Below are positions 8,513 through 17,028 of a DNA stretch of 64,000 bases, piece by piece. Below the pieces are notes generated by a model. It was not told where the DNA came from, searched no databases, and saw nothing but the letters and a program-made list of their open reading frames with translations. This DNA is from Jeotgalibacillus marinus. Its GTDB lineage: Bacteria > Bacillota > Bacilli > Bacillales > Jeotgalibacillaceae. The stretch is from assembly GCF_040801915.1 (NCBI RefSeq), contig NZ_JBFMIA010000002.1:186001-250000 (forward strand), in the 5' to 3' direction. Position 1 is the stretch's first letter; the number at the start of each line of letters is the position of its first letter. A program made the position numbers and the translations under genes.

Positions 8513-8735
8513 CGATATTCCTCCTGATTTTTATCAAACGTTTTTTATTAAGCTTAGCGTATACTAAATTGCATTAGATTTCCACTCGCACAATTTGAAA
8601 GTTTAGATATTTCTTATCGATTAAATGGTGTTACATATGAATGCTTTTAACTGGGGATTTTTCTTGCGAGAAACTAGTGTGGAATATTTGATAAAGGGGG
8701 TTTCTAGAGGTAAAGTAAAATAGAGTTCATTTATT
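8513..8735. promoter_or_regulatory. Divergent upstream region, possible promoter at 8688-8716
   Basis: No gene. On the plus strand TTGATA (8688-8693), 17 bases, TAAAGT (8711-8716) could form a sigma-A promoter that would start transcription just before the terminal-repeat element at 8736. The match is moderate. Confidence 0.35.
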
Positions 8736-9169
8736 GGTTGATCACTTTTACGAGAGTGACTATTACATAACACCTAAGACAACGAAAGCCCTACCTCTCT
8801 TTCGTCCTTACGGCTCCTCGACCGTGCCAGTGTGAATCAGACATTACTACGTTAATGGTTGTCCCATTAGTACAGTTATCTGGATTTTGGTCTGAAAGGG
8901 TTCAAACATTCTGAACCGATAAGAAGTAAAACATGGAATGGTCCTTTGATACGCAGAAAATAGTGGATGCCTTGCACATGTATGTGTACACGCAGACATG
9001 CTTTTGGGGGTAATACCTATTGTTGGTGTCAAACGACTTTTACTGCTCAGTTGATCTCGCTCTAGGGCGAATCTAGTCAATCAGGCCTTAAATGCCAGAC
9101 CTTTATTTAATTAGGAGCGGCTGGTGAGGTCAGCACGACTCTCTTGTCGCTCTCGTAAAATGATCAACC
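8736..9169 (+). repeat. 434-bp element closed by a 24-pair terminal inverted repeat
   Basis: The left end GGTTGATCAC-TTTTACGAGAG (on to 8760) is the reverse complement of the right end 9146-9169, with one bulged base and one G-T pair. The interior has several small hairpins (for example GGTTCA/TGAACC and CGAAAG/CTTTCG) and is less AT-rich than the flanks. No ORF with a ribosome site fits inside. It could be a non-autonomous transposable element (MITE) or a large structured RNA held by a terminal helix. I see no clear target-site duplication. It ends 61 bases before the M20 peptidase start. Confidence 0.65.
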
Positions 9170-9230
9170 CACATCATAGCTTACTGCTAAACGTTTGTCA
9201 ACTACCCTACTACATAAGGAGGCAATACTC

Positions 9231-10610
9231 ATGCATAACGACATTCATAACTACCTTACAAAGTACCGTGATCAACATTTAAACGAGTTAACAGAATGGC
9301 TTTCGATCCCAAGTGTCAGCTCACTTTCTGAGCATAAAGAAGATACACTTAGAGGAGCAGAATGGATAGCAGATTCTTTAAAGAAAATTGGAATGGAAAA
9401 CATTAAGCTTCACCCCACAAAAGGTCACCCTGTTGTATATGCTGATTGGATTCACGCGGAAAACAAACCGACTGTGTTAATTTACGGTCATTACGATGTT
9501 CAGCCAGTTGATCCGCTGCACCTTTGGGAAACTGCACCATTTGAACCAACCATACGTGACAATAAAATCTTCGCACGTGGCGCTACAGATGATAAGGGAC
9601 AATTCTTCATGCACCTAAAAGCCATTGAAGCTTTAATGAACATACACGGAGAGCTACCTGTAAATGTGAAATTTTTAATTGAAGGTGAAGAAGAGATTGG
9701 TAGTGTTAATCTTCCAGCGTTTGTAGAAGAAAACCAAGAACTACTAGCATCCGATGTAATCCTCATCTCAGACACTGGAATGCAGGAAAAAGGACGGCCA
9801 GCTATTTGTTACGGGTTGCGCGGACTCGCTGGTGTACAGATCGATGTAAAAGGAGCAAAAGGTGACCTTCATTCTGGATTGTACGGTGGTGGCGTTCAAA
9901 ACGCGCTACATGCACTTGTTCAGTTACTTGAGTCATTCCGTGATGACAACGGGGTCATTCAAGTGAAACGTTTTTACGACAAGGTAGAAGCACTCAGTGA
10001 TGAGGAAAAAGCAGCTTATAATGCGCTTAATTTCTCAGAGGACGGCCTAAAAGAAGAACTAACGGTTGAGGAATTAGTCGGTGAAGAAGGCTATACGTAT
10101 ATTGAACGCACTTGGGTCCGTCCAACACTAGAAATTAACGGTATGTGGGGTGGATTCCAAGGGGAAGGAATCAAGACCGTGTTGCCGAATGAAGCACATG
10201 CGAAGATCACGTGCCGACTTGTGCCGAACCAAGATCCAGATGAAATCGTTGAATTGTTAACAAAACACGTTAACGCTCATACGCCACCAGGTGTCACAGT
10301 AACCGTTACACCATTTGATAAAGGAGCACCTTACGTGACCCCTTATTCTCACCCTGCCATCCAAGCAGCTGGTCGTTCATATGAAAAAGTGTACGGAGTT
10401 CCAACACAGTTCATTCGCGGTGGCGGCTCAATCCCGATTGTTGCTACGTTTGACCAAATCTTACAAAAGCCAATCGTATTGATGGGGTTCGGCTTGCCGG
10501 GTGAGAATTTCCACGCACCGAATGAACACTTTCATCTTGAGAATTTTGACCAAGGTTTGCGTGTGATTGCTAATTATTTGAGTGAACTTCCTCAAACATT
10601 TTCTAAGTAA
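9231..10610 (+). CDS. M20-family dipeptidase
   Basis: A 459-residue metallopeptidase of the M20 (CNDP-like) dipeptidase group. The zinc-site motifs are in order: GHYDVQP near residue 84, RGATDDKGQ near 116, EGEEEIGS near 147 and SDTGM near 181. A dimerisation domain fills the middle, and a late histidine is in GENFHAPNE. It hydrolyses dipeptides or related amides in the cytoplasm. ATG 9231 has AAGGAGG 7 bases upstream; an earlier TTG at 9195 lacks one. No good promoter lies between it and the 434-bp element, so that element may be part of its leader. A terminator follows. Confidence 0.92.
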   Translation: MHNDIHNYLTKYRDQHLNELTEWLSIPSVSSLSEHKEDTLRGAEWIADSLKKIGMENIKLHPTKGHPVVYADWIHAENKPTVLIYGHYDVQPVDPLHLWETAPFEPTIRDNKIFARGATDDKGQFFMHLKAIEALMNIHGELPVNVKFLIEGEEEIGSVNLPAFVEENQELLASDVILISDTGMQEKGRPAICYGLRGLAGVQIDVKGAKGDLHSGLYGGGVQNALHALVQLLESFRDDNGVIQVKRFYDKVEALSDEEKAAYNALNFSEDGLKEELTVEELVGEEGYTYIERTWVRPTLEINGMWGGFQGEGIKTVLPNEAHAKITCRLVPNQDPDEIVELLTKHVNAHTPPGVTVTVTPFDKGAPYVTPYSHPAIQAAGRSYEKVYGVPTQFIRGGGSIPIVATFDQILQKPIVLMGFGLPGENFHAPNEHFHLENFDQGLRVIANYLSELPQTFSK

Positions 10611-10634
10611 CTAGATTTTTAATTGATCACTCTT

Positions 10635-10656
10635 AGCATCCTTTGGGGTGCTTTTT
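10635..10656 (+). terminator. Terminator of the M20 peptidase gene
   Basis: AGCATCC, loop TTTG, GGGTGCT, then TTTTTG. Confidence 0.8.
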
Positions 10657-10838
10657 GTTGTGTCGGGATACGGAAAACAAATGGAAACAACCCCGAAAAC
10701 GTGATCTTACCTTTATGAGCGCCCTTCGGTGAGCATAAATTAAACCATGACAGATGATCCTGCTGTTTCGGATTATAGTCACACCGCCCAAAAATGAAAC
10801 ATATACTAGACCAATTGCTACTTAAGGGGTGTATGTAG

Positions 10839-11063
10839 ATGAATGGTCAACCTCAACAATCTGTCCAGCTTACCAGCACGTATGATCCTTACTTATATCA
10901 AACACTCAGTGATTTGATGGGGAATGAAATTGTTGTTCAAACGACTAAAAACACGCTACAAGGTACGTTAAGCGGCGTTACGCCAGACCACATTGTGATT
11001 AACATCAATCGCACGCCATTTTTTGTCCGAATTCAAAGAATTGTATGGGTGTCACCTTCTTAA
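10839..11063 (+). CDS. DUF2642 (YuzF-like) small protein
   Basis: A 74-residue protein matching the YuzF/DUF2642 family of spore-forming Bacilli, with LYQTLSDLMGNEIVVQT, a GTLSGVTPDHIVI segment and the ending PFFVRIQRIVWVSP. Family members are small beta-rich proteins, several of them linked to the spore coat; their biochemical role is not known. AAGGGGTG precedes the ATG. It is followed after 73 bases by the manganese catalase gene on the same strand, also a type often made in spores, so both may be sporulation genes (inference). Confidence 0.82.
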   Translation: MNGQPQQSVQLTSTYDPYLYQTLSDLMGNEIVVQTTKNTLQGTLSGVTPDHIVININRTPFFVRIQRIVWVSPS

Positions 11064-11136
11064 CTAGATCTGCTTTCATAACTTCTCCTCCCACACATAT
11101 AAATAGTAGGACGACCATGTTAGAGGAGGAGAACTG

Positions 11137-12027
11137 ATGTTTAAGAGAGTAAACAAACTGCTAATTGAGCTCCCAGCTCCAGAATATGGCGACGCCAATG
11201 CGGCTGCGGCGGTACAAGAGCTTTTAGGTGGGAAATTCGGTGAAATGTCCACTCTGAACAACTATATGTATCAATCATTTAATTTCCGTCAAAAAGGGAA
11301 ACTAAAACCATTTTATGACCTTGTCGCAAGCATTACAGCTGAAGAGTTTGGTCATGTAGAGCTCGTCGCCAACACCATTAATTTATTGCAAAAAGGAACA
11401 ACTTTTACCGCCGAACCTGACTTAACACCATTGCAAGATGCAAAAGATAAAAGAAACACTTATTCTTTTATTGCGTCAGCCCAAACAGCTCTAGCAGGCG
11501 ACTCTATGGGTAATTCTTGGCGAGGAGATCATGTGTTTACGAGTGGAAATTTAGTGTTAGACCTTTTACACAACTTCTTCCTAGAGGTAGGGGCAAGAAC
11601 GCATAAAATGCGCGTATATGAAATGACCGATCATCCAACAGCCCGCGAAATGATTGGTTATTTACTCGTGCGCGGTGGAACGCACGTCCTTGCTTATGCC
11701 AAAGCGATTGAAATGGCAACAGGCGTAGATATGAAAAAAATGATACCAATTCCAAGCTTAGATAATCGCGTATTTGATCATGCTAGGAAATACGAAGATC
11801 AAGGTGTAGGTAATGTTCTGTTTACTTGGAGTGACACTGACTATCAAGATATACGTTCGATCTGGAAAGGCACAAACCCAAGTAATGGACAACCGCTAAT
11901 CGTCCAAGACGGCGTTCCACAAGGAGCTCCAATTCCCGACCTTGATGACTTACCAGAAGAATTCGCCCCTGGAATTGGTCGTGATGAATATGAACAAATT
12001 GCCAAACGTCTAATGGCAAAATTGTAA
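11137..12027 (+). CDS. Manganese catalase
   Basis: A 296-residue di-manganese catalase that breaks hydrogen peroxide into water and oxygen without haem. Ligand regions are visible: Glu in GEMSTLNNYMYQSF near 37, EEFGH near 68-72, LEVGARTHKMRVYE near 148-161 and GTHVLAYAKAIE near 181. It resembles B. subtilis YdbD and the CotJC-type coat catalases. The C-terminal PIPDLDDLPEE tail is usual for YdbD-like forms. GAGGAGG lies 7 bases before the ATG, and a terminator follows. Confidence 0.95.
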   Translation: MFKRVNKLLIELPAPEYGDANAAAAVQELLGGKFGEMSTLNNYMYQSFNFRQKGKLKPFYDLVASITAEEFGHVELVANTINLLQKGTTFTAEPDLTPLQDAKDKRNTYSFIASAQTALAGDSMGNSWRGDHVFTSGNLVLDLLHNFFLEVGARTHKMRVYEMTDHPTAREMIGYLLVRGGTHVLAYAKAIEMATGVDMKKMIPIPSLDNRVFDHARKYEDQGVGNVLFTWSDTDYQDIRSIWKGTNPSNGQPLIVQDGVPQGAPIPDLDDLPEEFAPGIGRDEYEQIAKRLMAKL

Positions 12028-12037
12028 TAGTTACACA

Positions 12038-12066
12038 GAGGGTCAAGTAAACTTGCCCTCTTTTTT
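12038..12066 (+). terminator. Terminator of the manganese catalase gene
   Basis: GAGGGTCAAG, loop TAAA, CTTGCCCTC, then TTTTTT. Confidence 0.88.
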
Positions 12067-12114
12067 GTGTACTATGATAAGATGAATAAAACATGTAGAG
12101 AGTAGGAACAAATC

Positions 12115-12312
12115 ATGAACGGACAACTAAGAAGCAACATCCAACCTGGCATTGAAGTAGATATCGTATTGAAGCAAGATCAACGCTCAGGTAAGTTAAC
12201 AAAAGGCGTCGTGAAAGACCTCCTAACCAAATCCCCCAACCACCCTCACGGCATAAAAGTACGTCTAGAAGATGGGCAAGTCGGTCGAGTTAAAAACATA
12301 CACAGTAACTAA
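12115..12312 (+). CDS. ywbE: YwbE family protein
   Basis: A 65-residue protein with the YwbE (DUF2196) signature: IQPGIEVDIVLKQDQRSG, GVVKDLLTKS, HPHGIKVRLEDGQVGRV. It is a small KOW/SH3-like beta barrel, probably binding RNA or protein; the function is unproven. Its B. subtilis neighbour is ywbD, and here the ywbD-like gene lies about 1 kb away with ytaF between, which supports the assignment. The ribosome site (GAGTAGG) is weak but well placed. A long terminator hairpin follows. Confidence 0.9.
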   Translation: MNGQLRSNIQPGIEVDIVLKQDQRSGKLTKGVVKDLLTKSPNHPHGIKVRLEDGQVGRVKNIHSN

Positions 12313-12342
12313 AGCAGAAACAGTTATCACTGGAACGACATG

Positions 12343-12395
12343 AACGAAAAGCAGCTAGTTTTCGCTTACGTAGCGAATGCTAGCTGCTTTCGTTT
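12343..12395 (+). terminator. Terminator hairpin after ywbE
   Basis: AACGAAA-GCAGCTAG pairs with CTAGCTGC-TTTCGTT around a loop that itself contains CGCT/AGCG. The tail is short, so the hairpin may end transcripts from both sides. Confidence 0.7.
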
Positions 12396-12560
12396 ACCCT
12401 TCACTCTAGTGGCAAATGTGTAGAACTCAATAAGAAAAGATGGTCAACAGGAAGAGAAGCACCTAGTTGGGTCATATGCCTAAAATTAATAAAATATTTA
12501 ACATTATAAACGCCCTTTCCATATACTACCGAATCAAGTTATTTGGAAGGAGTTTTTTTA

Positions 12561-13199
12561 ATGTCTGCATCTCTTTCATTAGTGCTACTGGCTCTGGCTT
12601 TATCCCTTGACACTTTCTGTGCGGGGCTGACGTATGGCCTTCGCAAAATGACCATTCCTCTCAAATGGGTTTTTCTTATGTCTACCTTTGCGGCAGGGAT
12701 ATTATTATTATCAATGCTAGTTGGTCAATCACTTGAATCCTTCTTGTCCCCCACTACAGCAGAACATATTGGAGGAACCATTTTGATTGCACTAGGTACG
12801 TATATTTTATATCAATTTTTCCGACCTGAAAAAGAAGATGAAGTGCCTAATGAAGAAAAAATATTATTAAATTTTGAAATCAAATCGATTGGTTTTGTCA
12901 TCAATATTCTGAAGCGTCCTCTGGCAGCAGACTTTGGTCGTTCTGGAACGATTACTGGATTTGAAGCAATAATATTAGGGATAGCGTTATCATTGGATGG
13001 TTTAGGTGCTGGTATTGCTGCAGCATTTTTAGGTTATCCTCCGCTGTTATTGTCAGCAGCAGTACTGATTCTGTCTTTATCATTTACAACTGGTGGAGTA
13101 AAAATAGGAAATATGTTCAATCATATAAAATGGATCCAACACGTGTCATTCATACCAGGAATTTTACTCATTTTGCTTGGTCTAACTAGGTTTTTTTAA
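12561..13199 (+). CDS. ytaF: YtaF, sporulation-linked MntP-like membrane protein
   Basis: A 212-residue integral membrane protein with six hydrophobic segments arranged as two related halves. Each half carries the ALSLD motif of the MntP/YtaF fold: ALALSLDTFCAGLTYG near residues 12-27 and GIALSLDGLGAGIAA near 148-162. MntP relatives export manganese, and YtaF is annotated as a sporulation membrane protein. Start ATG 12561 with GGAAGGAG 9 bases upstream; an in-frame TTG at 12543 lies before that site. It converges with the methyltransferase gene. I see no Mn riboswitch upstream. Confidence 0.88.
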   Translation: MSASLSLVLLALALSLDTFCAGLTYGLRKMTIPLKWVFLMSTFAAGILLLSMLVGQSLESFLSPTTAEHIGGTILIALGTYILYQFFRPEKEDEVPNEEKILLNFEIKSIGFVINILKRPLAADFGRSGTITGFEAIILGIALSLDGLGAGIAAAFLGYPPLLLSAAVLILSLSFTTGGVKIGNMFNHIKWIQHVSFIPGILLILLGLTRFF

Positions 13200-13342
13200 T
13201 ACAGGAGCAGGATAAGCAGTTATGGATGCCGACGTTGCGAAGTAGGAGCAAAAAATAGACCTTCTTATCGCTAATTACACTTGAAAAAGTGCAGAGTTCA
13301 AAGGAGGTCTATTGCTTGGTGGTGAATGACATTGTGGAACAG

Positions 13343-14527
13343 CTATTTCTTTTTCACAAAAACAACTTTCAGATAATCTCCTTCAGGAAAAGAAGACGAG
13401 ATCATGAAGTCCTCAGGTAGTGAATACGTCTCAAGGATTTCATAGCGAATTCCTTTTTCTTTAAACGCTTCATCTATGAAACGTTGGAATTTTTTCATGT
13501 TAAATGAAGCTGCATTTGTGGAAGCAACAATCATTCCTTTATCTTCTGTCACATCAATCGCTTGCTTCATTAAATTTTTATAATCTTTTGCCGCACTGAA
13601 AGTATGTTTTTTCGAACGCGCAAAGCTTGGCGGGTCCATGACGACAAGATCAAACTTTACATTATTTTTAACCGCATAATCAAAATAACGGAACACATCA
13701 CGAACGAGAATGTCTTGTGCTTCATAGTCGATCCCATTCATGCTAAATTGTTCAATTGTCTTTGCCACGCTTCGATTTGCTAAATCGACACTTGTCGTTT
13801 TAACCGCTCCACCTAAAGATGCAAAAACCGAAAATGCACCTGTATAAGAAAACAGGTTAAGGACTGATTTTCCATCAGCAAAACGATCACGAATTGCACG
13901 CCTAACATCACGTTGGTCAAGAAACACCCCAACCATCGCTCCATCATTTAGATAGATAGAAAAATTCACTCCATTTTCTTTGATGATTAATGGAAATGAT
14001 GGACGTTCTCCACGTACAAAGTCATCATCAGCCAAATATTTCCCTTTCGTATCAAAACGCTTTTTTTCATAAATACTTTTATACGAAGAAAGCTCTTCAA
14101 AAGCAGCTAAAATTTCATCGCGGAAAAGGTAAATCCCCTCGCTATACCACGTGAATAAATAATGACCATCAAAATAATCAATTGTCAGCCCACCAATACC
14201 ATCCCCTTCACCGTTAAACACACGAAAAGCAGTCGTATTGGTTTTCGTAAACCAGCTCTTTCTACGCCCAAGCGCAGCACGTAATCGATTTGAAAATAAT
14301 CGCTGATCCACTTCTTCACTCGAATCCCATGTTAAAAGCCAGCCAATTCCTTTATTTTGATTTCCTTGAAATCCTTTCGCAATAAATTGATTTCGCTCAT
14401 CAACCGCAACAAGAATATCACCTTCCTGCTTCAACTGATCTTGATTAACAAGCATCTCTTTTGTTAATAGCGGAAAACCGTTTGCTACTTTATTTTTAAA
14501 TTTGTTCTTAATTTTAATCGTGCTCAA
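13343..14527 (-). CDS. ywbD: Class I rRNA large-subunit methyltransferase (YwbD/RlmI-like)
   Basis: A 394-residue SAM-dependent RNA methyltransferase. The N-terminal 80 residues are a PUA-type RNA-binding domain (DILVAVDERNQFIAKGF). A middle domain with VFNGEGDGIGGLTIDYFDG follows. The Rossmann catalytic domain has VLNLFSYTGAFSVFAS (SAM loop, near 222-237) and the VMDPPSF motif near 300. E. coli RlmI methylates a 23S rRNA cytosine. The DPPSF motif fits base methylation, but the exact site cannot be given. It converges with ytaF; the 13254-13313 region between them can form a weak hairpin. Confidence 0.88.
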   Translation of the reverse strand: MSTIKIKNKFKNKVANGFPLLTKEMLVNQDQLKQEGDILVAVDERNQFIAKGFQGNQNKGIGWLLTWDSSEEVDQRLFSNRLRAALGRRKSWFTKTNTTAFRVFNGEGDGIGGLTIDYFDGHYLFTWYSEGIYLFRDEILAAFEELSSYKSIYEKKRFDTKGKYLADDDFVRGERPSFPLIIKENGVNFSIYLNDGAMVGVFLDQRDVRRAIRDRFADGKSVLNLFSYTGAFSVFASLGGAVKTTSVDLANRSVAKTIEQFSMNGIDYEAQDILVRDVFRYFDYAVKNNVKFDLVVMDPPSFARSKKHTFSAAKDYKNLMKQAIDVTEDKGMIVASTNAASFNMKKFQRFIDEAFKEKGIRYEILETYSLPEDFMISSSFPEGDYLKVVFVKKK

Positions 14528-14639
14528 TATGATCTCTCCTCAACAGCATGGGTTGATCTTATTAGATAAGACCTTTATGCAATACCCCCATCATAACTGA
14601 CCAGTTGATCTCACACAAATTTCCTATAAAATAATTCCT

Positions 14640-15101
14640 TTACAATGCTTTATCTTTCGTTGTTTCCTCTTTTTCAATATACTTTTTTAATTTTTGTAAA
14701 TGGAACAGTTCTTCCTTGGAAATCATGCGCACAACCATCCCTTTAAATAAACGGCGTATAAAGCCACTCGTTTGAATCGTCCCATCAAAGGTTACGTACG
14801 TTGATTCTCCTTGAGGTTTGAATGTATAACGAAATTCAATTCTCACTCCGTTTTGTTCACTTGAAACGGCATACGATTCTGCGGGTACAAATTCAATAAC
14901 CTCTAGAGTTGATTGGACCCGCCGCCCACCTAGATTGCGAACCTCTTGATATTTTGTTCCTTCTGCAACTGGACCATTCGTTAATTTTTCTACCTGCTCG
15001 ACCTGATCCATGATTAGTGGCGACCTTTCCATATCGGTTGCCATTGCAAAAACGGTCTCAATTGGTCTGTCGATGACCATCGTTTGATTAAGTGCTCCCA
15101 T
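14640..15101 (-). CDS. SRPBCC (START/Bet v1-like) protein
   Basis: A 153-residue protein of the SRPBCC superfamily, a hydrophobic-pocket fold used for lipid or polyketide-like ligands. The start QTMVIDRPIETVFAMATDMERSPLIM and the middle EVRNLGGRRVQSTLEVIEF are typical of the polyketide cyclase/dehydrase branch. The C-terminal 25 residues are charged. The function is unknown. It is a single gene on the minus strand. Confidence 0.72.
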   Translation of the reverse strand: MGALNQTMVIDRPIETVFAMATDMERSPLIMDQVEQVEKLTNGPVAEGTKYQEVRNLGGRRVQSTLEVIEFVPAESYAVSSEQNGVRIEFRYTFKPQGESTYVTFDGTIQTSGFIRRLFKGMVVRMISKEELFHLQKLKKYIEKEETTKDKAL

Positions 15102-15421
15102 TGATCATGCCCCCCGCTTGTAATAATTAAATATCTATATACCTATTATAGGGTTAAGATAAGCCCATTCATATATGTACATCAATACTAAAAAAATGAA
15201 TAGATTAAATAGTAATTAGATTTCTATCCTAAGAATGAATCAAAGTTTGAAATCAACTTGCATAGGAAGGTAGCTTTTTTCATTGTGTATAATATGTGGA
15301 TAACTTTGCTTCTCGTATTCTATTGAAAATTCCCACGTACTTATTGCATTAAATTGTTATTTTCCGAACGAACATAGTATGCTACTCATTACACACTACA
15401 CATATTAGGGAGGATTAGAGA
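15102..15421. other. Intergenic region between divergent genes
   Basis: 320 AT-rich bases. It must hold the promoters of the SRPBCC gene and the aldo/keto reductase, but no clear operator, repeat or RNA is visible. GGGAGGA precedes the reductase start. Confidence 0.5.
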
Positions 15422-16411
15422 ATGAGCAAAATCAACAAAAGAGCGATTGGACAAACTGACCTTAAACTTTCACCACTAGGTCTCGGGTGCTGGCAGTTCA
15501 GCAATGGTACAGGAATTGTTGGACGATATTGGGCTACAATGGAGGATAGCACAGTCAAGGAAATCATACAGACTTCATTAGATGGAGGCATTAATTGGTT
15601 TGATACAGCTGAAGTTTATGGTAAAGGACAATCTGAAGAAACACTTGCTGCCATGTTAGACGAACTGAACATTTCACCTGAAGATGCACATATCGCGACT
15701 AAATGGTGGCCACTTTTCCGTTCTTCCTCTTCCATTACAAACACTATTGGTACACGACAAGAAAAGTTAAATCATCGTCCAATCGATTTATACCAAGTTC
15801 ATCAACCACACTCCTTTTCTTCCGTTGAGAAAGAGATGGATCAAATGGTCAAGCTAGTTGAGGAAAAGAAAATCAACTACGTAGGTGTAAGTAATTTCAG
15901 TGAGGTTGCCATGAGAAAAGCACATGCAAGACTTCAGGAATATGGGCTCAACTTAACATCCAATCAAGTGAGGTACAGCTTATTAGATCGAAGAATTGAA
16001 AAAAACGGAGTTCTTGACGCAGCAAAAGAGCTTGGCATTTCTCTTATAGCCTACTCACCTCTTGAACAAGGGATTCTCAGCGGGAAATTTCATAACGATC
16101 CATCACTTGTTCAAAAAAGTGGCATGAGAAAATATTTAGGGCGCTTTAAACCTAACGGATTGGCAAAATCGTATCCACTTATTTTAAAACTTGAAGAATT
16201 GGCAAAAAAATATGAGGTGAGCGCAAGTCAAATCGCACTCAACTGGATAATTTCATACCACGGTGAAACAGTTTTTGCGATTCCTGGCGCCTCAAAACCT
16301 CATCATGCAGAAGAAAATATCGGAGCAATGAATTTTGAATTATCACGCGATGAGCTTGAAGAGATTTCACGTATTTCCTGGGAAATTGTCGAAAAATCTC
16401 CGAAAAAATAA
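15422..16411 (+). CDS. Aldo/keto reductase (general family)
   Basis: A 329-residue NADPH-dependent oxidoreductase with an (alpha/beta)8 barrel. The catalytic tetrad is visible: Asp in WFDTAEVYG, Tyr in the same motif, Lys in IATKWW and His in DLYQVHQPHS. NADP-binding parts are GVSNFSE and the late FAIPGASKPHHAEEN. It resembles the YghZ/PLP-reductase-like group that acts on sugar or small aldehyde carbonyls; the substrate is not deducible. GGGAGGATTAGAGA precedes the ATG. A terminator follows. Confidence 0.9.
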   Translation: MSKINKRAIGQTDLKLSPLGLGCWQFSNGTGIVGRYWATMEDSTVKEIIQTSLDGGINWFDTAEVYGKGQSEETLAAMLDELNISPEDAHIATKWWPLFRSSSSITNTIGTRQEKLNHRPIDLYQVHQPHSFSSVEKEMDQMVKLVEEKKINYVGVSNFSEVAMRKAHARLQEYGLNLTSNQVRYSLLDRRIEKNGVLDAAKELGISLIAYSPLEQGILSGKFHNDPSLVQKSGMRKYLGRFKPNGLAKSYPLILKLEELAKKYEVSASQIALNWIISYHGETVFAIPGASKPHHAEENIGAMNFELSRDELEEISRISWEIVEKSPKK

Positions 16412-16416
16412 TCATT

Positions 16417-16448
16417 AAAACAAGCGCAGAGAATTCTGTGCTTGTTTT
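16417..16448 (+). terminator. Terminator of the aldo/keto reductase gene
   Basis: AAAACAAGCGCAGA pairs with TCTGTGCTTGTTTT around AATT. Confidence 0.8.
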
Positions 16449-16516
16449 AATTCAGTTATATAAGCTACTCTGCCCAAACTGAAAAGATGAGTGCTTCCTC
16501 AACTTAGAAAACTGCC

Positions 16517-16828
16517 TTAAATAAAATTAGCAAACAAAAATAGAAGCAAGATTGGACCAATCCATACTATTGGAAGCGCATTGACTAAAATCATTTTTTT
16601 CCATATCTCTTTTTGATAGGATAGCCAGGTCACTACAATTACCGCGATCACAACAAATGGATACGCACCAATCACGTACTTCAGAACAATTGCAAGTATG
16701 TTCCCTTCTAGCTTAGGATCATCGAACATCCTCATTGACAGGCCAAAGAAAATAAACCACACAGGTAAAAATAAACAATAGAACACATGACTAGCCCACA
16801 ACAGCATCGCTGCTTTACGATTCTTCAT
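16517..16828 (-). CDS. Small membrane protein, unknown function
   Basis: A 103-residue protein that I do not recognise. It has three clear hydrophobic segments (about residues 7-28, 44-66 and 78-100) with a basic N-terminus (MKNRKAA), so it is probably an inner-membrane protein. GGGAAATG-type spacing gives a moderate ribosome site (AAAGGGAAA). No partner gene is adjacent; argS lies beyond a 200-base gap. Confidence 0.6.
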   Translation of the reverse strand: MKNRKAAMLLWASHVFYCLFLPVWFIFFGLSMRMFDDPKLEGNILAIVLKYVIGAYPFVVIAVIVVTWLSYQKEIWKKMILVNALPIVWIGPILLLFLFANFI

Positions 16829-17028
16829 CCGACATTTCCCTTTCAGTTTTTCATTTTCTCACAGCAAAAAGGATAACCTCCTGAACCCTCTCTGCCGAAA
16901 ATGTATATTGCTCTTTCCATCATAACCATTTCTGTCTCCAACGAACACCGAAATGCTTATGTAGATGGGGGTTGAAGCACTTTCGCTCGCTACAGTCCAC
17001 AGTCCCCTTCAGCGAACGAAAGTAATTG

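Noticed and set aside
8637..8723. 28-codon ORF (MNAFNWGFF...) before the element
   Set aside because: Weak ribosome site, overlaps the possible promoter, no recognised product.
8847..9080. 77-codon minus-strand ORF inside the 434-bp element
   Set aside because: No ribosome site and no recognisable composition; it is most likely a chance frame within the structured element.
8736..9169. OLE RNA, HEARO/OMEGA RNA or a group II intron as identity of the element
   Set aside because: The size and gene context do not fit OLE; no associated nuclease or reverse transcriptase gene; no GUGYG start or clear domain V. A covariance search would settle this.
13254..13313. Hairpin AATAGACCT/AGGTCTATT as a terminator or riboswitch
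   Set aside because: The loop is long (42 bases) and there is no T run; too weak to list as a feature.
16980..17025. ACTTTCG-CTCGCT/AGCGAA-CGAAAGT hairpin after argS
   Set aside because: It may end the argS message, but no T run follows on the minus strand, so it was not called.
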